Shown here one piece after another: positions 15,397-25,600 of a DNA stretch of 64,000 nucleotides. The DNA is from Brassica napus. Taxonomy: Eukaryota; Streptophyta; Magnoliopsida; Brassicales; Brassicaceae. The notes below the pieces were generated by a model, which saw only the letters and a list, made by a program, of their open reading frames with translations, made no database searches and was not told where the DNA came from. Location of the stretch: assembly GCF_020379485.1 (NCBI RefSeq), contig NW_026015704.1:1-64000 (forward strand), written 5' to 3'. Every line of letters starts with the position of its first letter. Position 1 is the first letter of the stretch. Position numbers and translations under genes: made by a program.

Positions 15397-15664
15397 CAAT
15401 TCTCTCGAATAACATTTTTAAGTTTTTGTTACAAAATAACCCTAAAAACAAAAATAACAAAATTATCTTTTTTATTTTGAAAATTTTAATATTTATTTTT
15501 TATCTCCAAAGATCCACACTTTAGCTCTAAATCTTAAATCTAAATTAGTTAACTCTAGGGTAAAATGTATTTTTACGTTTTAATAAAAAAAATTGGTCAT
15601 TTTTTTCATTGATAACTATTTTATGACAAAAACTTAAAAAATGACTATCCTAAAGAATTTCTCT
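15397..15664. mobile_element. Foldback MITE-like element
   Basis: The left end (AACATTTTTAAGTTTTTGTTAC, near 15412-15433) pairs with the right end (TGACAAAAACTTAAAAAATG, near 15624-15643). The flanking GAATTTCTC and GAGAATTGC-type ends are also inverted. The body is AT-rich and non-coding. A target duplication is not clear to me, so the superfamily is left open. Confidence 0.5.
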
Positions 15665-16233
15665 TTATTATTAATTTGTTGGTGAGCATTTTGGTCTCTA
15701 CTTTTATAGTTGGTTAAAATACATTCTTCACGCCCATAAACGTATTAGCAAAATCAGTTTTTATTGTCAACCTGTTTATTTATAGTTTTAGTATATATAA
15801 ATGACAATAATTAGGTATGACATCATTATTGTTTGATATTTAAGATTTATCATGTTCTTATTGAAGAATGCAGCATATGAAGTGTTCCTCAAATGAAGAA
15901 CTTATCTCTCAAGCTAGAATAGGCAGGCCATTGAAATAATGAAATGAAAATTGGCTTAGTTTTTTTCATTATCAGTTTTATTTGGTAAATCTTTGATCTT
16001 AAGCATTAGAGAATATCATTTGTTTTTCTAGCAAATAAAATAAAATAATTATAATAAAAAAACTTAGAGACAGCAGCAACGGAGGTTGTTCACGTGACAG
16101 TTGATACTGACAACCTATTAGTGGTGAATCATAAGCTTAATCAATTTTAAGAGGCCGCATCAAAGTCCTACAAAAGCTTAATCAAATTTTAATCATTACA
16201 AATAATGTGGATTTTACTCAACAAACCGTCAGA
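15665..16233. other. Intergenic, nothing recognised
   Basis: AT-rich DNA with no open frame or repeat that I can name. Confidence 0.5.
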
Positions 16234-16249
16234 AGTATGATTACCATCT

Positions 16250-17146
16250 TTTTTTTTTTCCCGTCAAAGTTTTTAATATTAAAAAGATCGGGCCCAGCCC
16301 AGAAACCGATTACATAAAAGCCCAGAAAACATATACCAAACCGGCCCAATGATCCACAGAACCCGTTACACGGGCCAACGGCCCAAACCATCCCCGGTGT
16401 GACGACGACCGACTCGAGCGTCAAGAAGATTGGACGCCGGACACGTGGATGCATCTCCACCCATCAGAACTGCACGCGTCGCATCCGCCTCACCACCGGA
16501 ATCACCTCACCACCACAAACTTCAAACGGAGCTCATAACCGAAGAGCCTCCGCCGAACCCATCCAATACTTTCCACTCTATCCACCCATCGGAGAGCCTC
16601 ATCTCTCCTGGAGAGCTCCTCCGACAAAGCGAAAGCTTGAAAACTTTAAACCTAAAGCGACAACCAAGAACCAGACAATCCCCACTCAAACCCAGAACTA
16701 AGAAACCATAACTACAAAAAAAAAACCTAAAGCCGGCGGCGGGAAGCTGAGGAAGCCTTGACACCCCGGGGACTTGAGCCGACGACGGCGAAGCCAAAGA
16801 CGCTTCCACCTCGCAGTAACAAAAGCCGGCGACGACGGATCTGTGGAAGCCTCCATCTCCCGGGAACGAGATCCATACTACGCGCGTCCTCACCGCACCA
16901 TCAACTCACCACCAACCGCGTCTTCACTCCAAGATCCGATACATCACGGATGATGATGAAACCACAGCTCAGACAAGGCGGTCACTGAAAGGAGAGGAGG
17001 ATGGGACAAGAGCCGGACGAATAAACTGAAAGACGACGAGCTCCGGCGCCGGCACGCGCGCTTACGCGCCGACCGGACACCGAAACTCCAAGATCTACTT
17101 TTTCTCTCTCTTTTTCTCTCTCTTTTTCTCTCTCTTTTTCTGTTGG
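16250..17146 (-). mobile_element. Sadhu-like non-autonomous retroposon 1 (about 0.9 kb)
   Basis: The element is flanked by a perfect 16-bp direct repeat, AGTATGATTACCATCT, at 16234-16249 and 17147-17162. It begins on the plus strand with a T12 run, so on the minus strand it ends in poly(A). Its minus-strand 5' end is rich in GAGAGA followed by a CpG-rich segment. Poly(A), a long target duplication and absence of a reverse-transcriptase frame mark retroposition by LINE machinery in trans. The length of about 0.9 kb, the lack of coding capacity and the mRNA-like ends fit my memory of the Arabidopsis Sadhu family, but a 5'-truncated LINE is an alternative. Open frames inside are patchy and unlike any protein I know. 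Confidence 0.8.
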
Positions 17147-17235
17147 AGTATGATTACCATCTAGCGGCCAATATTTGATTTTAATATTTAATCGTGAAGA
17201 TATCTTTCTGATCTGGTCTAATGAAGTCGTGATTT

Positions 17236-18316
17236 TTTTTTTTTTTTTTTTAACTCAACATCAACTTATCATTAGCCAAATGTTTTGATACAAACAATTG
17301 TGACCACAATGCCTCAAGAGGCTTTAACCACAATGTGATATATGGAAGTAGATGTAGCATCATCTAAGATCACTTATTTGGATCCTACATTGCCTCATCT
17401 AACTACCTATCACTTTGACCACCATGGAAACAAATTCACTTTACCAAAATGGTGAAAATGAACTGTCCCTTAAACCACTAATTACACGAGCATTGACTAA
17501 AACTGAAAACTAGACTTAACAGATGAATTCCAAACTAAGACCTTGCTGGAGATCACCACTTAATTGACATTCAGAACTTGGATCATACCAACTCAACGCC
17601 AAGGCGCATACTTCACCCTCAAGTCCCGTCCAGATATCAGTCGTACTCCAGCCTTATTATATGGATTCCAAGCCAAAAGAACCACATAATGAGAAGATAC
17701 CTTAGTTGCAGATTTCTTTTCAAACACAGAAACGGGTTCCCCACCAAACTGGTGCGTAAACTGCCACACAAGACCTTCCATCACGAGTTCCTAGTCTTGA
17801 CTCCAAAACCGAGCCGCCGGAACAGAGCGAAACAACATCTCCAAGAGCATGAGTTTCAGTTCTTCCGGAATGAAGAAAAGACGGGTTCAGATGTCGAATC
17901 CAACCGGAGCTCATCCACTAACGCCTGCGAAAGAACACTGAAGCTCGGAGGAGAGCGACGACGGCACAGATTAGACATCTACGGAGGTACACGGAGCGAC
18001 AAGGGGAAAATAGCTCCATCCAAAATCCAACCCTAAAAGCCGACCTCCGATAACGACACCTTCCTGACTCAACTCGCTGTGACTCCAGAAACTCGGAAAC
18101 CGCACTACACGGCCAGATCTGAGATCTGAAGAGCCGAAGAAGCCAGAGTTCACACGCATCTCGCTGAGGGGAAGGGACGTTAACGAAGGCAAAAGGAAAA
18201 GGAGAAAAAAGAAGGTAAAGGGTGACTCTCCGGCGACGACACAGCGACAACGCCGCCGGAGAAACTCGGCGGGCTAGGGTTTCTACTGACTCTCTCTCTC
18301 TCTCTTTATCGTATTT
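17236..18316 (-). mobile_element. Sadhu-like non-autonomous retroposon 2 (about 1.1 kb)
   Basis: The element is flanked by a perfect 17-bp duplication, TAATGAAGTCGTGATTT, at 17219-17235 and 18317-18333. It starts with a long T run on the plus strand (a poly(A) tail on the minus strand). Its minus-strand 5' end is GA-rich, then GGCGGCG/CCGG-rich leader-like sequence. It sits only 56 bp beyond the duplicated site of retroposon 1 and has the same orientation. It encodes no reverse transcriptase. Confidence 0.8.
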
Positions 18317-18333
18317 TAATGAAGTCGTGATTT

Positions 18334-18680
18334 ATCATCACCTTTCTCGTGGGTTCTATTAGAAAATGATTAAAGCTAGTTGCTTGGTATTAAATATACG
18401 AATGCACAAACCGGTTACCGCTTATCCTTTACTCTTTTGTGGCCATGCGACCGTTATGTACCTTACGGCCGATCCGCAGTGGACATGTTCAGCAAATTGA
18501 TCATTACGATATATCATGTGTGAACTGTATTTTTTGTTAGAGAAAAGAAGACATGTGCTAAACGGTTTTTTTTAATTACTAGTTCAGATAACTATTTCCC
18601 ATTACAATATACAGCAGTTCGATTACGTAACCCACTCACTACACCAAGTGGAAAATGACGACTAAGTTAAGTAATGAGAA
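18334..18680. other. Intergenic, nothing recognised
   Basis: A short spacer without coding frames, between retroposon 2 and the foldback element. Confidence 0.5.
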
Positions 18681-18683
18681 AAA

Positions 18684-19212
18684 GACTAAGATAGCACCAA
18701 ACCAAGTTTTTGTTTCCAAAGTAGCACTCAAAATTCAAAGTCACAAAAATATGTTTCATTAAAGAGGTAAATATACACTTATACCATTTGGGTTAATTAA
18801 TCCAAACCTTAGGGTTTAGAGTTAAGGGGTGGGGTTTTGAAATTAGAGTTTAAAATTTTATAAAAAATAAATACTAAAATAAAAAATATAAAAATTTTAT
18901 AAAACAGTTTCAAAAAGTATTTTTAAATTATAAAAAAAAAATTTGAAAAAAATAAAAAAAAAATTTTGAAAAAAAAATTTCAAAAAAAGTTATAAAAATT
19001 TCGAATCTGAAAACATATAATCTGAAACTATAAAAAAATTTCATTTTTTTTATTTTTATTTTAGTTATTTTTATTTGTTTATTTAATTTTAAACCAAGGG
19101 TATTAGAAATATTTTGCCCTTTAATGAATGTCATTTTTGTGACTTTCTCCTTCTAATACTATTTTTGAGACATAAACTTCAAAATGTGCTATTATTGACA
19201 ATTGCCCTTAAG
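18684..19212. mobile_element. Foldback (long inverted repeat) element
   Basis: The left arm contains TAGCACTCAAAATTCAAAGTCAC, TTCATTAAAG and TACACTTATACC motifs. The right arm carries their inverted counterparts: GGGTATTAGAAATATT, CTTTAATGAA, TTTTTGTGACTTT and TTCAAAATGTGCTA. The centre is A/T homopolymer-rich. The edges are approximate because the outermost pairing decays, and I see no clear target duplication. Confidence 0.5.
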
Positions 19213-19483
19213 TAATCCACATGACATGCATTCTAATATCATAACAAATGACTTTTTTTGAGCAACTTACAATTAGAGAAGAAAAAAAAACTTACGTTTT
19301 TGGCTAACTTGTGCGTAGATGTGGAAACAAACAGCTAATAGTCTTTGGAAGGATCAAAAGAGAAACAACAACCTGGTACAGCCGTCGTTGGCTTTGACTC
19401 TCCAATTCAAGATTCGTTGGCTTTCAAGTCTTCACCGATATATACGGCGACTCTCCAAACCAACGGTCCAGATTCGATATATA
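19213..19483 (+). promoter_or_regulatory. Distal FAH1 upstream region, cut off from its gene by a transposon
   Basis: Less AT-rich DNA directly left of the 19484-20973 element. Removing that element would join this stretch to the FAH1 TATA region, so it is probably ancestral FAH1 promoter. This is inference from position only. Confidence 0.35.
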
Positions 19484-20973
19484 GGGCCTGTTTGTTTCTC
19501 CATTTGGATGGATCATCCGGATGAAGATGAAAGTTTTGTTTGTTTAGGCACTAAAAGTGCAATTCATTCAAATGAATCATCCCGATGACTTTTGGAAATT
19601 TAGGCTTAATTTTAAAGTTCATTCAGCTGAACCAATTTGGATCATTTGAATGGAGATGGTTCATTCAAAATGGTATAAAGTCTATTATGCCCCTAATGTA
19701 ATTCACAAATTACAAAAAAATGTTTTCACGCCAACACCCCAAAATACATTTTCCGCCAAAACACAAAAAACATGTTTTTCCGCCAAAGTCGCAAAACGAG
19801 TTTTCCCGCCAAAATTGCAAAAACGTACTTTCCCGCCAAAATTGCAAAAACGTACTTTCCCACCAAAACCAAAAAAACGTGTTTTCCCGTCAAAACCAAA
19901 AAACGTGTTTTCTCGCCAAAACCGAAAATTTGTATTTTCTCGCCAAAAGCGAAAAATCTCGTTTTCCCACGAAAACCGTAAAAATGTGTTCCCGCCGAAA
20001 ACGTGTTTTCCCGCCAAAATCGCAAAAAACGCATTTTCCGCCAAAATCGCAAAAACGCGTTTTCCCACTAAAAACGCAAAAACGCGTTTTCTCGCCAAAA
20101 CCGCAAAAACTTGCTTTCCCGCCAAAACAGCAAAAGCACGTTTTCCCGCCAAAACAGCAAAAGCGCGTTTTCCCGCCAAAACAGCAAAAGCGCGTTTTCC
20201 CGCCAAAACAGCAAAAACGCGTTTTCCCACCAAAATCGCAAAAATGCGTTTTCCCGCCAAAAACATGTTTCCCGCCAAAACCGCAAAAACGCGTTTTCCC
20301 GCCAAAACCGCAAAAACGCGTTTTCCAGCCAAAACTGCAAAAATGCGTTTCCGCCAAAATCGCAAAAACGTGGTTCCCTCCAAAACCGCAAAAACGTGTT
20401 TCCCGACAAAACCGCAAAAACGCGTTTTCCAGCCAAAACTGCAAAAATGCGTTTCCGCCAAAATCGCAAAAACGTGGTTCCCTCCAAAACCGCAAAAACG
20501 CGTTTCCCGACAAAACCGCAAAAACCTGTTTTCTCGCCAAAACTGAAAATTTGTATTTTCCCGCCAAAACCAAAAAATCTCGTTTTCCCGCCAGAACCGA
20601 ATAATCTTGTTTTCCGTTAAAACCGAAAAATCTTGTTTTCCCGCCCAAACCGCAAAAAAAAAGAAAACTCGTTAATTTTGAAATAATTCTAATGTAAATA
20701 TATTAAATTAAATAATTAAATATAATATAGTTAAAATTAATATCAAACATATGATTAAATCAACATAAGGGTATTTTGATAATTTGTTTGCTAAACTCAT
20801 TTGAATGGAAATGAAAATAAAGAAACAAACATAAGATCCATTTAGATGATTCATCTAGATGAGCTATGTGGATGGACAAACAAACAATCACAAAAATCTG
20901 AATGGATCATTTGAATAGATCATACAAATGAATCATTTGAATGGAAATGACAAATGGTGAAACAAACGGCCCC
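19484..20973. mobile_element. PIF/Harbinger-like element carrying an E2F-site minisatellite
   Basis: The inverted ends read GGGCCTGTTTGTTTC on the left and, reverse-complemented, GGGGCCGTTTGTTTC on the right. ATA occurs on both sides (19481-19483, 20974-20976). Both ends are followed by degenerate ATTTGAATGG/TCATTTGAATG repeats. No transposase is present. The centre is a tandem array listed separately. The right end lies about 20 bp upstream of the FAH1 TATA-like sequence, so the element is wedged into that promoter. Superfamily assignment rests on the GGGCC-type ends and the 3-bp duplication. Confidence 0.72.
19723..20660. repeat. 27-bp minisatellite, about 34 units, with repeated E2F consensus TTTCCCGCC
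   Basis: A degenerate tandem array of a unit close to TTTTCCCGCC-AAAACCGCAA-AAACGCG. I count 13 exact TTTCCCGCC motifs, for example near 19802, 19830, 20115, 20142, 20168, 20196, 20251 and 20294. TTTCCCGCC is the classic plant E2F binding sequence. The unit also contains the palindrome AAAACGCGTTTT. Because 27 is a multiple of three and the unit lacks stops, several frames on both strands stay open for 140-300 codons. These repeats of 9 residues (such as FPAKTAKTR) are artefacts and not proteins. Confidence 0.92.
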
Positions 20974-20990
20974 ATAGTACCTCTGCCTTG

Positions 20991-21138
20991 GAAATATATT
21001 TAATGCCGACATTGTCCCTTAATATACAACAACCCCAACAACAAAACACAAACCACAAAACAGGGCTCCGGCGATTCTCTCGTCTTCAGACGGCTGTCGT
21101 TTCGTCAGAGTCACTGAGATCCGGCATTTCAAAGTTAG
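20991..21138 (+). promoter_or_regulatory. Inferred FAH1 core promoter and non-coding first exon
   Basis: TATATTTAA at 20995-21003 is a plausible TATA box. It is followed by a CA-rich then CT-rich leader-like stretch (about 21030-21138) ending in TTAG|GTTTGT, a possible splice donor. The matching acceptor would be TTTTCAG at 22656-22662, just upstream of the FAH1 ATG. The resulting leader intron, 21139-22662, would hold a hAT-like element. This model is inferred from signals only. Confidence 0.45.
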
Positions 21139-21354
21139 GTTTGTTGTTTCTCTTTCTCTCGCTCGTTCCTTGCTTCGTGTTTTGTTACCTCCTCGATTTC
21201 CATGTAATTTGAATAGCAAGGTTGTTTATTTTGATTTGGTGTTTTAAGTGTTTCTGATCGGATACTTTTTGCTCCATCCTTGGAACAACGTACACAAAAG
21301 CATAAGTCTCTCTTAAATTTGATTATGCATTGCTGAAGCCTACATGGTTGTCAC

Positions 21355-21904
21355 TAGGGCCGTGCATGGATCAAATATCCGGGTTTTTGGAGATATTTGT
21401 GATTTGTTTTGTATGTTACGGATATCAAATTTTTCAATTTGCTTTGTTCCGAAAAAGTACGGATATCCAAAAAACTGGATATCGAGAAAATATGCAGATA
21501 TTTGAGGATATTTACGAATACTTATGGATATATCATTTCTTTTTAGTCAAGACAAATAATCTAAAAAACTGAGATACATTTGTTCTTAAAATATTTTTAC
21601 ATGATATATAAAATAAAAATAAAAGAAGAGTGAAACTCTATGTTTTAAAATTAGTTATAAGAAAGACAAACTTAAGAAAAAGTTATAGGTATCATAAAAA
21701 AGTGTACATTTAATCAATATATATATGTATATATATAGCTTTCGGAGCATAGCGTATATGTTCTTAAAATTTTAGTATTTGTGATTTGCTTCTTTTTTTT
21801 AAGGGATATTGACTTTTATTATTTGCTTATTTCAAAACTTTACAGATATCCGGATTTTTTTGATCGAATCGAATCAAATTTAACAAATAAAATGTCCCGT
21901 CCTA
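21355..21904. mobile_element. hAT-like non-autonomous element in the FAH1 leader intron
   Basis: The ends are TAGGGCCGTGCATG on the left and GTCCCGTCCTA on the right (reverse complement TAGGACGGGAC). The 8-bp flanks GTTGTCAC (21347-21354) and GTTGTCAA (21905-21912) match at 7 of 8 bases, as expected for a hAT target duplication. The body is rich in GGATATC/ATATTTG words and has no transposase. Confidence 0.6.
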
Positions 21905-22662
21905 GTTGTCAAGAAGAAGGTGTCTCGGGATGTGGCTAATTATGTAATAATAGGTGGTACACGTAAAAATTAATTTCTTGGTTGTGAAAACTGTGAATGG
22001 TTCAATGATGAGAATAAGAAGAACTTAGATTAACAATCATGGTTCTAGGCTAAGAATATTTTGGATTTTGTTTATCAAATCAACAACCATGAACTCATGT
22101 TTGTAACCAGGATGCTACTGAGCTGTATGTTTTTGTTTACTTGATGTGTTAATCTGTGACTTGATTTGACGGTGCTTATATATGTATTTGGTGGTGGTGG
22201 GGTCTTCGGAGTGACAAGCACACATAAGCTGTGTCGTATCTTGTAGTTTTTAATGATTAATAACTAGTTTGTATTTCATTTAGATTTCAACTAGCACTTG
22301 CTTTTCTGCTAGGATTTCATTTGTTTTCTTGGGTTTTCTCGTGGGGCCAAATAACATAACTTGTGTACGTGACTTAGGTATAATATTCAAGAACAACAAA
22401 GTTTAACTATCTTCTTAACAAACAATAGACCCATGATTTTTTTTTTCAATAACACGTCATGAATAGATTCAGGCATCTAATAATCTGGCTCTTGAAAAAT
22501 AACAAATTTACATTTATATATTTGTCTAGTTGAAGAAGCTGACATCAGGTGTTTCATTATGTCACACTATGCGCTCCTCTTTAAACGAAATACGCTACTG
22601 TCGTAAGAGCGTTGCACCTTCTCTGTCTTTCTCTTGATAGTCTTTATATTCCATCTTTTCAG
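21905..22662. other. Rest of the inferred FAH1 leader intron
   Basis: Non-coding AT-rich sequence running to a pyrimidine tract and TTTTCAG just before the FAH1 start codon. I see no separate gene. Confidence 0.5.
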
Positions 22663-22682
22663 TTTAGTAAAAGGTCTGCAAA

Positions 22683-25600
22683 ATGGTTGCTCAGGGATTC
22701 TCTGTGGATCTTAATAAGGCCCTTGTATTTCAGGTAAATACAACTGTTTAGTAAGGATTTTAATAGTCTACTAGTTGGAGACCCGCGCACCTGCGCGGGG
22801 TGAAAGTATATGTAAAAGATAGGAGTGTCAAGTCTGGATTCCAGTTCGATTTTTTTTTCTTTAAGTATTTCAGTTTATAAAAACATATATCATTTTAAAG
22901 TCGTATCTAAAGTTTGGTTCGATTTATATATTGTTGGTTTTTGGTTTATTCAGTTTTATACCAAAAGCCATAAATTCATATATATTTTTTATAATACTTT
23001 TTAAATTTTACTTTATATGATTAGATAATTGTTTTAATAAAACATGAAGATATTGTGATTTTTAAATAGAATATTTATTACTTTTAATATTTAAAATAAT
23101 TAGTAAACATATTACATTAATAATAATAATGGTTCCAATAGAATAAAAATAAGAAAATTAGTAATATATAATATTATTAAATAAGTAAATATTATCGCAC
23201 ATATTTGTCAATAAAAAAAAAGTAAAAATCAATATATTAATTATGAAGATCATATCAATAAAGAAAATTTATGTTTAAAATTATTAATTATATTAGTATT
23301 ATTAATTACATTAATTTATGTATAATTATACTGTTATATTTTAATTATTTGGTTTGATCGGTTTATTTCCCAAACCATATCTATATTCCGCGGTTTCTTA
23401 AAAATAACATCCAATTCAGTATGTATTCGTTATTATCAACTCCAAACCACTTTCTTTATTTTGGTTCGGATCATAACCATACACGGAAGAGTTAATGGCT
23501 GAATATACTATGTATTAACTACGGAAATCATATTTAAAATCGTAAGTAACTCTGTTATTCAACTTTCCTTAAACAAATTATTGAAAAGAAATCTATAACT
23601 ATGATATTCCAAAAGAAGATGATCTTATACTTGCTTGCAAAGTTATGAATTTATGATTGAGAATTTTCATATAAAATTCAAATCTTTATGTGAATCTTAT
23701 AAGGAATATTCACTTTAAAGTCAACACCCTTGAATGAAATGTTACGGGTTTTCCTTCTTTTGTTTTTTTTTTTTGATTTTCCTTTCTTGTTTACACCACA
23801 TTAAAAGAGTATTGTATAGCACGTTTACGGACAATTCAAATTCATTTTTTTTTGGGTTTCTGGTTAAAGCTTACCAATTAGAACCGGCTTACACAAAATT
23901 CTCGATCGGTTATTTGGTTTCATAATTTAATCTTGATAATCTTATTCTTGTGCTCTCTTTTAAATATTATACTGGATCACAAATAAATTTTGTATTGAAC
24001 ATATGATATATATGGACCATGCTTGATTAAATTGCATTACATTCGTAGGGGTCTACGTCTACCACATGTCATACTGCTGAATTTCTTGAAGCCAACAGCA
24101 GCCAATAAGAGATGATTATATGAATGATTTGTTTAGATTTTATATTTTAAGGGATAATTATATGAACTTCTAGAAAGTTAGGAATTAGGATTAATCACTT
24201 AACTTGTGCCTCCTTTATAAGCTTCTTAGAGTAAAATTGTATGGACAGTGACCGAATGTATGTGAGAATGGGAGTTGTTAAATTGTATTGGCAGTAACCA
24301 TAGAGAAATCTGTATTCATTTAATTGTGTTTGTCAATGTATATAATTAAATGCACGTCGGCGAAATCCTTACTAATAAAATGGACCTTTTGAGGCTCCAT
24401 AGAGCGTCCACATCAGCAAAAAAAACTTCTCCCGAAAGATGACATGTGGCATAAAATATAGTTTTATACTTTAATATTACTAATTTTCGCAAATTATAAA
24501 TAATATGTAAACATACAGCATAAAAATAGAAAAACTACGTTAAACATATGTAAGATTACCATTTTTCACTTGAAAAAAAGACGGCTTATCTCCATAATCC
24601 TTACAAATAAAAGGAACCTTTTGAGGCTCCATAGAGCGTCCACATCAGCAAAAAAAAACTTCTCTCAAAAGATGACACGTGGCATAAAATATAATTTTAC
24701 ACTTTAATATTACTAATTTTCGCAAATTATAAATAATATGTAAACATACATCATAAAAAATAGAAAAACTATATTAAACATAAGTAAGATTACCATTTTT
24801 CACTTGAAAAAAGATGGCTTATCTCGATAATGTAACATTACCATTTTATAAAAAAAAAACATTATATATAATTTCGAAAATAATAAATATATGTAAACAT
24901 ACAACATAAAAAATGGAAATACTACATTAAACATATGTAAGATTACCATTTTACATTTTTAATTTAAAAAAAAATAATATGTAAACATACAACATAAAAA
25001 TCCTTACTAATAAAAGGAACCTTTTGAGGCTCCATAGAGCGTCCACATCAGCAAAAAAAACTTCTCTCAAAAGATGACACGTGGCATAAAATATAGTTTT
25101 ACACTTTAATATTACTAATTTTGCAAATTATAAATAATATGTAAACATACATCATAAAAAATAGAAAAACTACATTAAACATATGTAAGATTACCATTTT
25201 TCACTTGAAAAAAAGACGGCTTATCTCCATAATGTAACATTACCATTTTATAAAAAAAAAAACATTATATATAATTTTGAAAATAATAAATATATGTAAA
25301 CATACAACATAAAAAATGGAAATACTACATTAAACATATGTAAGATTACCATTTTAAATTTTTAATTTAAAAAATAATAATATGTAAGCATACAACATAA
25401 AAAATAGAAAAACTACATTAAACATATGTAAGATTACCATTTTTAACTAAAAAGAGACGGTTTATCTCCATAATGTAAAATTAATATTTTGTAAAAAAAA
25501 ACATTATATATAATTTCGAAAAGAATAAATAATATATAAACATACAACATAAAAAAATGAAAATACTACATTAAAAATATGTTATATTACCATTTTACAT

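Noticed and set aside
16399..18250. Several open frames of 60-152 codons in the GC-rich region
   Set aside because: They lie inside poly(A)-tailed retroposons, overlap in conflicting frames and match no protein family I know.
19650..20648. Overlapping open frames of 140-300 codons on both strands with 9-residue repeats (FPAKTAKTR, PKPQKRVFP, RQNRKNAFS)
   Set aside because: They come from a stop-free 27-bp tandem repeat, so several frames on both strands stay open together. There is no sign of selection for one frame.
19723..20660. CRISPR-like array of partly palindromic repeats
   Set aside because: The repeat units are contiguous and diverged with no unique spacers, and the DNA is from a plant nuclear genome.
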